NCBI GenBank assembly: GCA_041608535.1 | Contig: JBFISM010000011.1 | Location: 1-44,783 of the forward strand | Direction of reading: 5' to 3' | Length of the DNA stretch: 44,783 nt | Source of the DNA: JBFISM01 sp041608535 | GTDB taxonomy: Bacteria > Actinomycetota > Acidimicrobiia > Spongiisociales > UBA5794 | Shown: positions 7,918 through 16,070 of the stretch, one piece after another | How positions within the stretch are numbered: the stretch's first letter is position 1 | Layout of the letters: every line of letters starts with the position of its first letter | Made by a program: the position numbers and the translations under genes | The notes under the pieces: generated by a model | Seen by the model: the letters and a program-made list of their open reading frames with translations, nothing else | What the model was told of the DNA's origin: nothing | Databases searched by the model: none

Positions 7918-9491
7918 ACCGCACGCGCCTCTACGTCTCGCTGCTCCTCACCTTGCTGATCGCCTGGGGCTCGCTGGGTGTTGCGCTCGCAATCGGAGCC
8001 GCCCCCAAGCTCGGGCTCGACCTACAGGGTGGATTCTCGCTGCTGCTGACTGCACCCGAGGGTACCGACCGAGAGGTGCTCGACAAGGCCGTAGACATCA
8101 TGCGGCGCCGTATCGAAGAGCTGGGGTCGGTCCAGGAGCCCGAGATCTCGGTGCAAGGCGACCGCAGCATCCAAGTCCAGCTCCCCGGGGTGCAGGATCG
8201 GGAGCGGGCGCTCGAGGCCGTTGGCACGACTGGTGTGCTCAGCTTCCGCCCGGTGCTCGCCTCCAACGTCATCAGTCCGGCCTTCCTGGACGGGACCCTC
8301 GAGCTTCCCGAGGAGCTGCAGCCTCCGGATTCCACGACGACGGCGCCGCCCGATGCGTCGACCACCACCGCAGCCCCGACCACCACAACCACGACCACAA
8401 CGAGCGCACCACTACCCGTGCCTGACAACATCGATCCGGAGCTCGGGCTGACCTTGGAGGATCCCATCGACGGCGAGGCGTACCTGCTCGGCGACGACGG
8501 ACTCTTCTACCTCGTGGGTCCGGCCTTCTTGGTCGGCGACGACGTCGAGGGGGCCACCGCCGGGTTTGCCCCCGGGTTCGCCCAGGGTGGCTGGGTGGTA
8601 GATCCGGACTTCTCCCCGAGTGGAGGGGCGGCCTTCGAAGCAGCCACGGCGCAGTTGTCGTTGTTCCCTTCCGGCGATCCGCGACGGCAGATGGCGATCG
8701 TGGTCGACGGTCGGGTCATCTCGGCGCCGCAGATCGCCGCCGACGTGGTTCCCGGCGAGGGGCTCGACGCCGATCAGGTGTTCATCACCATCGGCTCCGC
8801 GGGCGACCCCGAGTCAGAAGCGCAGGACCTCGCCACCATCCTTCGCTACGGTGCGCTGCCGACGGAATTCGAACGCGAACGGGTCGAGTCGGTGTCGGCC
8901 AGCCTCGGCAGCGACTCGCTCCAAGCCGGTCTCATCGCCGGCATCGGCGGGCTCGCCCTCGTGGCGCTGGCGCTGCTCTTCTACTACCGGGCGCTCGGTG
9001 CGATTGCCGTGTTCGGTCTCACGGTGTTCGGATCACTGCTCATGCTGGGCATCACGCTGCTGAGCGAGTTCCAGGGAACCACCCTCACGCTGGCCGGAGT
9101 GACCGGCATCATCGTCTCGGTGGGGATCACGGCGGATTCATACATCGTGTTCTTCGAACGTGTCAAAGAGGAGTATCGCCGCGGCCGGCCCATCCGAGCC
9201 GCGGTCGATCAGGGATACCGTCGAGCGTTCCGTACCATCGTCACCGCCGACACGGTCACGTTTCTCGGCTCGATCTTGTTGTGGGCGCTCGCCATCGGCT
9301 CTGTCAAAGGCTTTGCCATCACACTCGGGATCGCCACCGTGGTCGACGTTCTGGTGTCGTACTTCTTCACCCGACCGGCCGCGATGCTGCTCGTGCGCAG
9401 CCCGCTCGGACCCGGTGGCGGTTTCACGATCGAGGGTGCGATGGGCAAGCGCGAGACGCCCGAACCGCTGGGGGGACCGGTGACGGCATGA
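7914..9491 (+). CDS. secD: Protein translocase subunit SecD
   Basis: SecD with SecF uses the proton-motive force to pull exported proteins out of the SecYEG channel. The 525-residue protein has an N-terminal transmembrane helix (about 6-28), the LGLDLQGGFSLLL motif, a large extracytoplasmic domain, and five C-terminal helices including the VSVGITADSYIVFFERVKEE and GYRRAFRTIVTADTVTFLGS segments. Residues 141-165 form a Thr-rich low-complexity linker inside the extracytoplasmic domain. The GTG at 7914 overlaps yajC. secF follows with a four-base overlap. Confidence 0.96.
   Translation: MNRTRLYVSLLLTLLIAWGSLGVALAIGAAPKLGLDLQGGFSLLLTAPEGTDREVLDKAVDIMRRRIEELGSVQEPEISVQGDRSIQVQLPGVQDRERALEAVGTTGVLSFRPVLASNVISPAFLDGTLELPEELQPPDSTTTAPPDASTTTAAPTTTTTTTTSAPLPVPDNIDPELGLTLEDPIDGEAYLLGDDGLFYLVGPAFLVGDDVEGATAGFAPGFAQGGWVVDPDFSPSGGAAFEAATAQLSLFPSGDPRRQMAIVVDGRVISAPQIAADVVPGEGLDADQVFITIGSAGDPESEAQDLATILRYGALPTEFERERVESVSASLGSDSLQAGLIAGIGGLALVALALLFYYRALGAIAVFGLTVFGSLLMLGITLLSEFQGTTLTLAGVTGIIVSVGITADSYIVFFERVKEEYRRGRPIRAAVDQGYRRAFRTIVTADTVTFLGSILLWALAIGSVKGFAITLGIATVVDVLVSYFFTRPAAMLLVRSPLGPGGGFTIEGAMGKRETPEPLGGPVTA
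8334..8408 (+). repeat. Thr-rich low-complexity coding tract in secD
   Basis: Codons 141-165 of secD are dominated by ACC/ACA/ACG threonine codons with Ala, Pro and Ser, including a run of eight threonines. It is an interdomain linker on the outside of the membrane and a candidate for length variation between strains. Confidence 0.8.
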
Positions 9492-10543
9492 CCGAGCGCT
9501 CGAACCGCATCGCCAGGGCCTACCGCGGCGACATCGCCTACGACTTCGTCAGGAACCGGCAGCGCTACTTCGTCATCTCCGGCGTGCTGATCGCCATCTC
9601 CATCCTGTCCTTGGCGATCCGGGGATTCGACTTGTCCATCGACTTCACCGGTGGCACCGTCGTCGAGGCCTCCAACGAGAGCGGTGCCTCCGTCGCCGAG
9701 GTCCGCAGTGCACTCGCCGCGATCGGTCAGGATGGTGCCAGAGTGCAGCTGATCGGCGAGGGGGCGAGCGTGCAAGTCTCGACCGGCGCCCTCGACAATG
9801 AAGAGCAGGACGAGCTGGTCCGCACCATCGCCGACGTTGCCGGGGTCGCCGTCGATGACACCAACGTCGATGCGGTTGGGCCCACGTTTGGGGGTGAGAT
9901 CACCCGGCGCGCCGTGCAGGCCCTCGTCATCTTCCTCGTCGCAGTGGCGCTGTTCATCGCCTGGCGGTTCGAGTGGAAGATGGCGATGACTGCCCTGCTG
10001 GCGCTGGTACACGACCTCTTCATCACCGCCGGGATCTACTCGGTGGTCGGTTTCGAAGTGACACCGGCCACCGTCATCGCCGTGCTGACGATCCTGGGCT
10101 ACTCGCTGTACGACACCGTGGTGGTGTTCGACAAGATCTCGGAGAACGTCCACGAGCTGGGAGCGAGACACACGTTCACCGAGATCGCCAATCTCTCGAT
10201 GAGCCAGGTGCTGATGCGGTCGATCAACACTTCGCTCACGTCGCTGCTTCCCGTGGGGAGCCTGCTTTTCGTGGGCTCCTACGTGCTCGGTGCCGCTACC
10301 TTGCGCGAGTTCGCCCTCGCTCTCTTCATCGGTATCGGCACCGGGACATATTCGTCGATCTTCGTGGCGACACCGGTGCTTGCGGTGTGGAAGGAAGCCG
10401 AGCCCGAATGGCAGCGAATGCAGCGGCGGGCGTTGCGGCGCACCGGGGAGGATGCGGCTGTGCTGGATCTCGAGGTCGCCGCGGAGACCGTGGATGTAGG
10501 AGCGGTTGCTCGACCCCCGCGGCAGCGACGCAAACGCCGCTGA
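9488..10543 (+). CDS. secF: Protein translocase subunit SecF
   Basis: SecF pairs with SecD in the membrane. The 351-residue product has a first transmembrane helix at about 30-47, the signature IDFTGGTVVEAS, a short periplasmic-side domain, and five C-terminal helices containing AVLTILGYSLYDTVVVFDKISEN and MSQVLMRSINTSLTSLLPV, which are diagnostic of SecF. The C-terminus is a basic tail (RPPRQRRKRR). The ATG overlaps the secD stop (ATGA). apt begins 50 bases later behind its own likely promoter. Confidence 0.96.
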   Translation: MTERSNRIARAYRGDIAYDFVRNRQRYFVISGVLIAISILSLAIRGFDLSIDFTGGTVVEASNESGASVAEVRSALAAIGQDGARVQLIGEGASVQVSTGALDNEEQDELVRTIADVAGVAVDDTNVDAVGPTFGGEITRRAVQALVIFLVAVALFIAWRFEWKMAMTALLALVHDLFITAGIYSVVGFEVTPATVIAVLTILGYSLYDTVVVFDKISENVHELGARHTFTEIANLSMSQVLMRSINTSLTSLLPVGSLLFVGSYVLGAATLREFALALFIGIGTGTYSSIFVATPVLAVWKEAEPEWQRMQRRALRRTGEDAAVLDLEVAAETVDVGAVARPPRQRRKRR

Positions 10544-10581
10544 GCGCCCGACTCGGAGTCGGCTGTGGGCGGCATCCGCAG

Positions 10582-10587
10582 TATCAT
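10582..10587 (+). promoter_or_regulatory. Candidate -10 box giving a leaderless apt transcript
   Basis: TATCAT ends exactly six bases before the apt ATG at 10594, so transcription would begin at or next to the A of the start codon. No ribosome binding site is present. Confidence 0.45.
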
Positions 10588-10593
10588 TGCGAA

Positions 10594-11124
10594 ATGACAG
10601 CCCCCCGGATCGCCGACCTGGTGCGAGATGTCCCCGACTTTCCCAGCCCTGGGATCGTCTTCAAGGACATCACGCCCGTGCTCGCCGATCCTGTTGCGTT
10701 TCACGACGCCATCGAGGCGATGATGGAGCCGTTTCGTGACGACGGCGTCGAGAAGATCGCCGGGATCGAAGCGCGTGGATTCGTGTTCGCCGCGCCAATC
10801 GGCCTGCGGATGGGTGCGGGGGTCGTGCCGGTGCGCAAACCCGGCAAGCTGCCGTGCGCCACCGTGGAGCAGACGTACGATCTCGAATACGGCACAGACA
10901 CCGTGGAGATGCACGCCGACGCCATCAAGCCCGGAGAGCGGGTGCTCATCGTCGATGACGTACTGGCCACCGGGGGGACCGCGGCGGCCACTGCGGCGCT
11001 GCTGACCGGTGTCGGGGCTGAGGTGGTAGGGGTGTCCGTGTTGTTGGAACTCAGCTTTCTCGGGGGACGGCAACGGCTCGACGGGCACACCGTGCATTCG
11101 GTGGTGGTCGATGACGGCGGCTGA
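10594..11124 (+). CDS. apt: Adenine phosphoribosyltransferase
   Basis: Apt salvages adenine to AMP using PRPP. The 176-residue protein shows the family N-terminus IADLVRDVPDFPSPGIVFKDITPVL, the segment GIEARGFVFAAPIGLRMGAGVVPVRKPGKLP, and the PRPP-binding loop VLIVDDVLATGGTAAAT. The ATG at 10594 is chosen because it begins just before the conserved N-terminus and directly follows the -10 box. Its end overlaps the rel gene by 14 bases, the usual secDF-apt-rel arrangement of actinobacteria. Confidence 0.95.
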   Translation: MTAPRIADLVRDVPDFPSPGIVFKDITPVLADPVAFHDAIEAMMEPFRDDGVEKIAGIEARGFVFAAPIGLRMGAGVVPVRKPGKLPCATVEQTYDLEYGTDTVEMHADAIKPGERVLIVDDVLATGGTAAATAALLTGVGAEVVGVSVLLELSFLGGRQRLDGHTVHSVVVDDGG

Positions 11125-13300
11125 ACCACGCCCATCGGCACAGCAGCTGTTCGCCGAGATCCTGGAGATCTACGGGCGGAGGTACGACAGCGGTGACGAG
11201 TTGATCCGCAAGGCGTACGAGAAGGCAGAGCAGCTGCATCGTGGTCAGACCCGCAAGTCGGGCGAGCCCTACATCATCCATCCACTCATCGTCACCAAGA
11301 TCCTCGCTGGCTACGGATTGGACGCCGAGACACTGGCCGCGGCATTGCTCCACGACACCGTGGAGGACACGGAGGTAACGACCGAGGAGATCGCTGCCGA
11401 CTTCGGAGTGGAGCTGGCCGACCTCATCGACGGTGTCACCAAGCTCGACCGGCTCAAGTACTCCAGCCGCGAGGAGGCGCAGGCAGCGACCCTGCGCAAG
11501 ATGGCCATCGCAATCTCCAAAGACATCCGGGTACTGCTCATCAAGCTGGCCGACCGCCTGCACAACGTGCGCACGCTGGGACCACTCGACGAGGAGAAGC
11601 GGCGGAGGGTGGCCACCGAGACGCTCGAGGTGTATGCCCCGCTGGCGCACCGGCTTGGTGTGCAGGAGATCAAGCACGAGATGGAGGAGCTGTGCTTTGC
11701 GGCGCTCTATCCGAAGCGGAAAGAGGAGCTCGAAGAGCTCATTGCCAAACGCGCTCCGGAGCGGGAGTCGTATCTCGAGAAGATCATGATCGATCTCAAG
11801 GACATGCTGGAGCGTCAGGGAATCGCCGCCGAGATCTCGGGACGCCCCAAACACGTCTACTCGATCTATCGCAAGATGATGTCGAGCGGTCTCGGTTTCG
11901 AGGACATCCACGACCTCATCGGGATCCGAGTGTTGGTCGACGATGTGACCGATTGTTATGCGGTGTTGGGCTTGGTCCACACGAAATGGCCGCCCATCCA
12001 CGGCAGGTTCAAGGACTACATCGCCATGCCGAAGTACAACCTCTATCAGTCCTTGCACACGACCGTTGTCGGGCCCGATGGCAAGGCGCTCGAAGTGCAG
12101 ATCCGCACCCATGAGATGCACCAGACGGCCGAATACGGGATCGCCGCTCACTGGCGCTACAAAGAGGGCGGCGCTCCGAGCGATGAGGTGCCGCTGGTCG
12201 CCGATCTCCGCTTCCTCCACGAGGAATCGGCGGATCCCAACGAATTCCTCTCCAACCTCAAGTTGGATCTGTATGCGGACGAGGTGTTCTGCCTGACCCC
12301 CAAGGGAACGGTGATCACCCTGCCGGCCGGAGCGACTCCGGTCGACTTCGCTTACCGCATCCACACCGACGTCGGACACAGCTGCATCGGCGCCAAGGTC
12401 GACGGGCGGCTGGTCCCTCTGCACACCGAGCTCGAGTCCGGGAACATCGTCGAGATCCTCACCTCGAAAAACCGCGATGCGCGCCCGTCGCGTGACTGGC
12501 TCGACTTCGTCGTCTCCAGCCGAGCCTCCGCCAAGATCCGTCGCTGGTTCGCCCTGGAGCGGCGGGAGAACGCCCTCCAGGAGGGGCGGGATCAGGTCTA
12601 CAAGACGATGCGACGCGAAGGCATCAGCCACAAACGACCCGGCAACGAGGATGAGCTGGACGCCGTCGCCCAGGAACTCGGGTTCGCCGACATCCCCGCC
12701 ATGTTCGTTGCCGTGGGCGATGGCAGGGTCAGCCCGATCACCGTCATCCGCCGCTTGCAGCGACAGGTACACGATGACGAAGGCGACGATGACGACGACC
12801 TCCTGCAACCGCCACGCCGGGATGGACGCGCCCCGCAACCGGTGCGCGGTGGGATCATCATCGAGGGTATGCAGGATCTGCTGGTGCGGATCGCCCGCTG
12901 CTGTGCCCCGGTGCCGGGTGACGACATCGTCGGCTTCATCACGGTGGGGCGCGGTGTGTCGGTGCACCGAGCCGACTGCACCAACGTCGGAGCACTCGCC
13001 GAACGATCGGAACGCATGATCGAGGTCTCGTGGGCTCCCCAGCAGGCAGGTTCGTATTTCGTCTGGATCCAGGTCGAAGCGCTCGACCGGGCTCGTTTGT
13101 TGCGTGACGTGACCAATGTGCTCGCCGAGAACGGGGCGAACATCACTGCGTCCTCGTCGGCCACCGGATCGGACAGGATCGCCGTGTTCCGCTTCGAGGT
13201 CGAGCTGTCTGATCCGAAGTTGCTGGAGCGAGTGCTCTCAGAGCTGCGCGAGGTCAACGGGGTGTTCGACGCCTATCGCCTCGTGCCGCAGAAGAACTAG
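11111..13300 (+). CDS. rel: Bifunctional (p)ppGpp synthetase/hydrolase (Rel family)
   Basis: This long RelA/SpoT homologue makes and degrades the alarmone (p)ppGpp. In 729 residues it has the hydrolase HD domain with H57 (IIHPLIV), HD at 81-82 and ED at 85-86 (HDTVEDTE); the synthetase domain starting with GRPKHVYSIYRKM and HDLIGIRVLVDD, with the substrate region YNLYQSLHTTV; a TGS domain (VFCLTPKGTVITLPAG); the zinc-finger/conserved Cys segment ARCCAPVPGDDIVGF; and a C-terminal ACT domain. The intact HD motif supports hydrolysis. An acidic run (DDEGDDDDD) lies between the helical and zinc-finger parts. The stop is TAG, and the next gene continues in the same frame. Confidence 0.95.
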   Translation: MTAAEPRPSAQQLFAEILEIYGRRYDSGDELIRKAYEKAEQLHRGQTRKSGEPYIIHPLIVTKILAGYGLDAETLAAALLHDTVEDTEVTTEEIAADFGVELADLIDGVTKLDRLKYSSREEAQAATLRKMAIAISKDIRVLLIKLADRLHNVRTLGPLDEEKRRRVATETLEVYAPLAHRLGVQEIKHEMEELCFAALYPKRKEELEELIAKRAPERESYLEKIMIDLKDMLERQGIAAEISGRPKHVYSIYRKMMSSGLGFEDIHDLIGIRVLVDDVTDCYAVLGLVHTKWPPIHGRFKDYIAMPKYNLYQSLHTTVVGPDGKALEVQIRTHEMHQTAEYGIAAHWRYKEGGAPSDEVPLVADLRFLHEESADPNEFLSNLKLDLYADEVFCLTPKGTVITLPAGATPVDFAYRIHTDVGHSCIGAKVDGRLVPLHTELESGNIVEILTSKNRDARPSRDWLDFVVSSRASAKIRRWFALERRENALQEGRDQVYKTMRREGISHKRPGNEDELDAVAQELGFADIPAMFVAVGDGRVSPITVIRRLQRQVHDDEGDDDDDLLQPPRRDGRAPQPVRGGIIIEGMQDLLVRIARCCAPVPGDDIVGFITVGRGVSVHRADCTNVGALAERSERMIEVSWAPQQAGSYFVWIQVEALDRARLLRDVTNVLAENGANITASSSATGSDRIAVFRFEVELSDPKLLERVLSELREVNGVFDAYRLVPQKN

Positions 13301-13312
13301 GCCGCAGAAGAA
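13285..13312 (+). repeat. 12-bp direct repeat across the rel stop / hydrolase start junction
   Basis: GCCGCAGAAGAA occurs at 13285-13296 and again at 13301-13312, separated by CTAG, which contains the rel stop codon. The second copy lies immediately before the TTG start of the next gene. Confidence 0.8.
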
Positions 13313-13981
13313 TTGGACGGGCCGCAGCTCTTTCTCGCCGGTGAGCCGCTGTGGCTGGCGCAGACCAACTGCTATGTGGTCGCTGCAGAACGGGGCGGTA
13401 TGTGCGTCATCGTCGACGCCCCCCCGGACATTCCGTCGATCGAAGCGCTGGTGCGCCGTCACGACCTCACGCCGGTTGCGGTGTTGACCACGCACGGTCA
13501 CATCGACCATGCCGGAGGAGCGGCTGTCGCCCGTGGCTTCGGCATCGACGTCCACCTCCACCCCGATGATGCCTTCCTGGCGACCGATCCCGGCAGCCAA
13601 TTGAGGATGCTCTTCGGCACTGCCGATCGCTCGATGGTCGAGGCATGCGCCTTCCCGGACGACTATGCGGTGCTGGAACACGGAGCCACGTTGCAGCTGG
13701 CTGACCTGCGCATCGACGTGGTCCACACCCCAGGGCATACTCCGGGGCACTGCTGCTTCGTCCTCGAGGAGGACGGTGTCTTGTTCTCCGGCGATCAGCT
13801 CTTTGCCGGCTCGATCGGGCGCACCGATCTGCCGGGTGGCGATTTCGCTGCTCTGATGCGCTCCATGGCCGAACGGGTGCTCGTCTACGACGACGACATG
13901 ACCGTGCTTCCCGGTCACGGACCGATCACCACGATCGGGCAGGAGCGTCGCACCAATCCGTTTCTCCAGCAGTTGGCTTGA
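13313..13981 (+). CDS. Metallo-beta-lactamase-fold hydrolase (glyoxalase II-like)
   Basis: A 222-residue MBL-fold hydrolase. The metal-binding motif THGHIDHAG gives H61, H63, D65 and H66; further ligands are H142 in HTPGHTPGH, D161 in FSGDQLF and H202 in LPGHGP. The layout resembles hydroxyacylglutathione hydrolase (glyoxalase II) relatives, often found after rel in actinobacteria, but substrate cannot be read from sequence. The proposed start is TTG at 13313, with only a weak purine-rich stretch (AGAAGAA) before it. It is in the same frame as rel, separated by one TAG and four codons, so coupled reinitiation or readthrough are both conceivable. Confidence 0.85.
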   Translation: MDGPQLFLAGEPLWLAQTNCYVVAAERGGMCVIVDAPPDIPSIEALVRRHDLTPVAVLTTHGHIDHAGGAAVARGFGIDVHLHPDDAFLATDPGSQLRMLFGTADRSMVEACAFPDDYAVLEHGATLQLADLRIDVVHTPGHTPGHCCFVLEEDGVLFSGDQLFAGSIGRTDLPGGDFAALMRSMAERVLVYDDDMTVLPGHGPITTIGQERRTNPFLQQLA

Positions 13982-14284
13982 TCCGGTCCGTCCCGGGTGG
14001 TTGGAGGTGCTGTTCCAGCGACGCCACGGGGCCGCACGACAAACGGTGGATGCCTTCCACGCTCCGGCGGGGAGCCGGGTGGTGGCCGGGAACGGCGGCA
14101 CCTTGGGATGAGCGGCTCCCCTTGGGCGCGCAGAGCCACCGGCGGGGGTTGGGCACCGTGTTGCGCACGCAGAGCTCGGTCGGGCGCCGATGGGAGTTGA
14201 CTAGCCTTCCCCGCTGCACGACCGGTGACCGGAGTCCCGTTCGGTCGCAGCTCGAACCCGCGGACGTTGTCGTTCGGAGATGCC
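13982..14284. other. 303-base gap before aspS
   Basis: I see no gene here. Open frames on both strands have no recognisable motifs. TTGACTAGCCT at 14197-14207 contains a possible -10 (TAGCCT at 14202-14207), which would give aspS a leader of about 70 bases. I looked for a T-box or tRNA and saw neither. Confidence 0.5.
14202..14207 (+). promoter_or_regulatory. Candidate -10 box for aspS
   Basis: TAGCCT lies 77 bases before the aspS ATG in the only sizeable gap upstream. The leader would hold GGAGA at 14276-14280 close to the start. No clear -35. Confidence 0.3.
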
Positions 14285-16069
14285 ATGACCAGCCTGTATC
14301 GCGACACCCATGCGGCGATGCTCGATCGCACGGCGGTGGGTTCCACGGTGCGGCTCGCCGGGTGGGTGGCGCGACGTCGTGATCACGGTGGTGTGATCTT
14401 CATCGATCTGCGTGATGCCTCCGGGATCGTGCAGGTGGTCTTGAACCCCGAAGACGGGCCGGCAGACGAAGACCTCCTCCACGGCTTACGTGTCGAGTAC
14501 TGCGTTGCCGTCGACGGCGAGGTGAGGGAGCGACCCGAAGGTACCGTCAATCCCGATCTGGCTACGGGCGAGATCGAAGTCGTGGCCAGCAAGCTCATGC
14601 TGTTGAGCCCGGCCGATCCACTTCCGTTCCAACTCGACGAGCGGGTCGACGTGGACGAGAACCGGCGGCTCGAGTACCGATTCCTCGATCTGCGCCGGCC
14701 CCGGATGGCCGCAAACCTCGCTGCTCGCGCCACAGCCATGCGGGCGATGCGAGCCGTGCTCGACGAAGCAGGGTTCCTCGAGGTGGAGACACCGACGCTG
14801 ATCGCCTCGACACCCGAGGGTGCCCGCGACTTTCTCGTGCCCAGTCGCCACCGCCCCGGCCGTTTCTTTGCTCTTCCCCAGTCTCCTCAGCTGTTCAAAC
14901 AGCTGCTCATGGTGGGCGGCGTCGAGCGCTACTACCAGTTCGCCCGGTGTTACCGGGACGAGGATCTGCGCGCGGATCGCCAATTCGAGTTCACCCAGCT
15001 CGATTTGGAGGGTGCGTTCTGGGGCGAGGACGACGTGCTGCGCACGCTCGAGGATGTGGCGGTCGCCGCCGTGCGGGCGGTGCGTGGTATCGAGCTGGAG
15101 CGACCGTTCCCCAGGCTGACGTTCTCCGAAGCGATGGCGCGCTATGGCACGGACAAGCCGGATCTCCGCTTCGGGATGGAGATCGTGGATTGTGGCGAAG
15201 TGTTCGCCGGGACGGGCTTCAAGGCATTTGCCGGGGTGCTCGCTGGCGGTGGGGTGATCCGTGCCATCAACGCCGGCAAGCTCGGGCTGTCTCGGTCCGG
15301 TCTCGACGGCCTCGTGAGCCGTGCGCAGGAGCTGGGTGCGCAGGGTCTGGTGTGGATGGTGCACGAGGACGATGGTTCGCTGCGGGCACCCATCAGCAAG
15401 TTCCTCTCAACGACTGAGGTTTCGGGACTGCAGGCGAAGCTCGACAGCGCAGCCGGCGACACGCTGCTTGTCGTGGCCGGCGATGAGGCTGTGGTGTCAC
15501 GTGTGCTTGGCCAGCTCCGGGTCGAACTTGGCCAGCCGGACGGCCAGGACGAGCTTGTGTTTGCATTCATCGTCGACTTCCCGGTGTTCGACGTGACCGA
15601 GGAAGGTGAGCTGGTGCCGGCCCACCATCCTTTCACGGCGCCCCGCTCGGTAGCCGACATGGAGGCCAATCCGGAGACGGCGGCGTCCCAGGCATACGAC
15701 ATGGTGCTCAACGGGTGGGAGCTGGGATCGGGGAGCGTCCGGATTCACGATCCGGCGGTGCAGGCCAAGGTCTTCGAGATCCTCGGCATAGACGAAGCCT
15801 CCGCACAACGTCGCTTTGGCTGGTTCATGGATGCGTTGCGCTTCGGCACTCCACCCCACGCCGGCTTCGCCATCGGGTTCGACCGCCTCGTTGCGATCCT
15901 CCAAGGAGAGCCGAACATCCGGGAGGTCATTCCGTTTCCCAAGACGCAGACGGGGGCGGATCCCTTGACCGGATCGCCCAGCCGGGTCGACGACGCCCAA
16001 CTGCGTGACGTCGGTCTCCGGATAGCTCCGGAGGTGCTGGCGCAGTGGGCCGAGGACAGCGCGGAGTGA
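14285..16069 (+). CDS. aspS: Aspartyl-tRNA synthetase, probably non-discriminating (Asp/Asn)
   Basis: AspRS charges tRNA with aspartate. The 594-residue bacterial-type class II enzyme has an N-terminal anticodon-binding OB fold (about 20-110), motif 2 FARCYRDEDLRADRQFEFTQLD, the bacterial GAD insertion (about 290-420), and motif 3 near GFAIGFDRLV. H34 in RRRDHGG and G86 in RPEGT match the residues associated with non-discriminating AspRS enzymes that also charge tRNA(Asn) for GatCAB; this is inference from family knowledge. The ATG at 14285 matches the conserved N-terminus; a GTG at 14225 would add 20 unrelated residues. The stop is one base before rarA. Confidence 0.95.
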   Translation: MTSLYRDTHAAMLDRTAVGSTVRLAGWVARRRDHGGVIFIDLRDASGIVQVVLNPEDGPADEDLLHGLRVEYCVAVDGEVRERPEGTVNPDLATGEIEVVASKLMLLSPADPLPFQLDERVDVDENRRLEYRFLDLRRPRMAANLAARATAMRAMRAVLDEAGFLEVETPTLIASTPEGARDFLVPSRHRPGRFFALPQSPQLFKQLLMVGGVERYYQFARCYRDEDLRADRQFEFTQLDLEGAFWGEDDVLRTLEDVAVAAVRAVRGIELERPFPRLTFSEAMARYGTDKPDLRFGMEIVDCGEVFAGTGFKAFAGVLAGGGVIRAINAGKLGLSRSGLDGLVSRAQELGAQGLVWMVHEDDGSLRAPISKFLSTTEVSGLQAKLDSAAGDTLLVVAGDEAVVSRVLGQLRVELGQPDGQDELVFAFIVDFPVFDVTEEGELVPAHHPFTAPRSVADMEANPETAASQAYDMVLNGWELGSGSVRIHDPAVQAKVFEILGIDEASAQRRFGWFMDALRFGTPPHAGFAIGFDRLVAILQGEPNIREVIPFPKTQTGADPLTGSPSRVDDAQLRDVGLRIAPEVLAQWAEDSAE

Positions 16070-16070
16070 C

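Noticed and set aside
11051..12967. Long minus-strand frame (638 codons) opposite rel
   Set aside because: It is the reverse-strand shadow of a strongly conserved gene in GC-rich DNA; its translation has no recognisable domain.
13982..14284. T-box riboswitch or tRNA ahead of aspS
   Set aside because: I looked for the T-box consensus and a cloverleaf with a TTC loop and found neither.
13978..14382. Plus-strand frames in the gap before aspS
   Set aside because: They have no ribosome binding site, overlap aspS, and their translations are Arg/Gly/Pro-rich without any domain.
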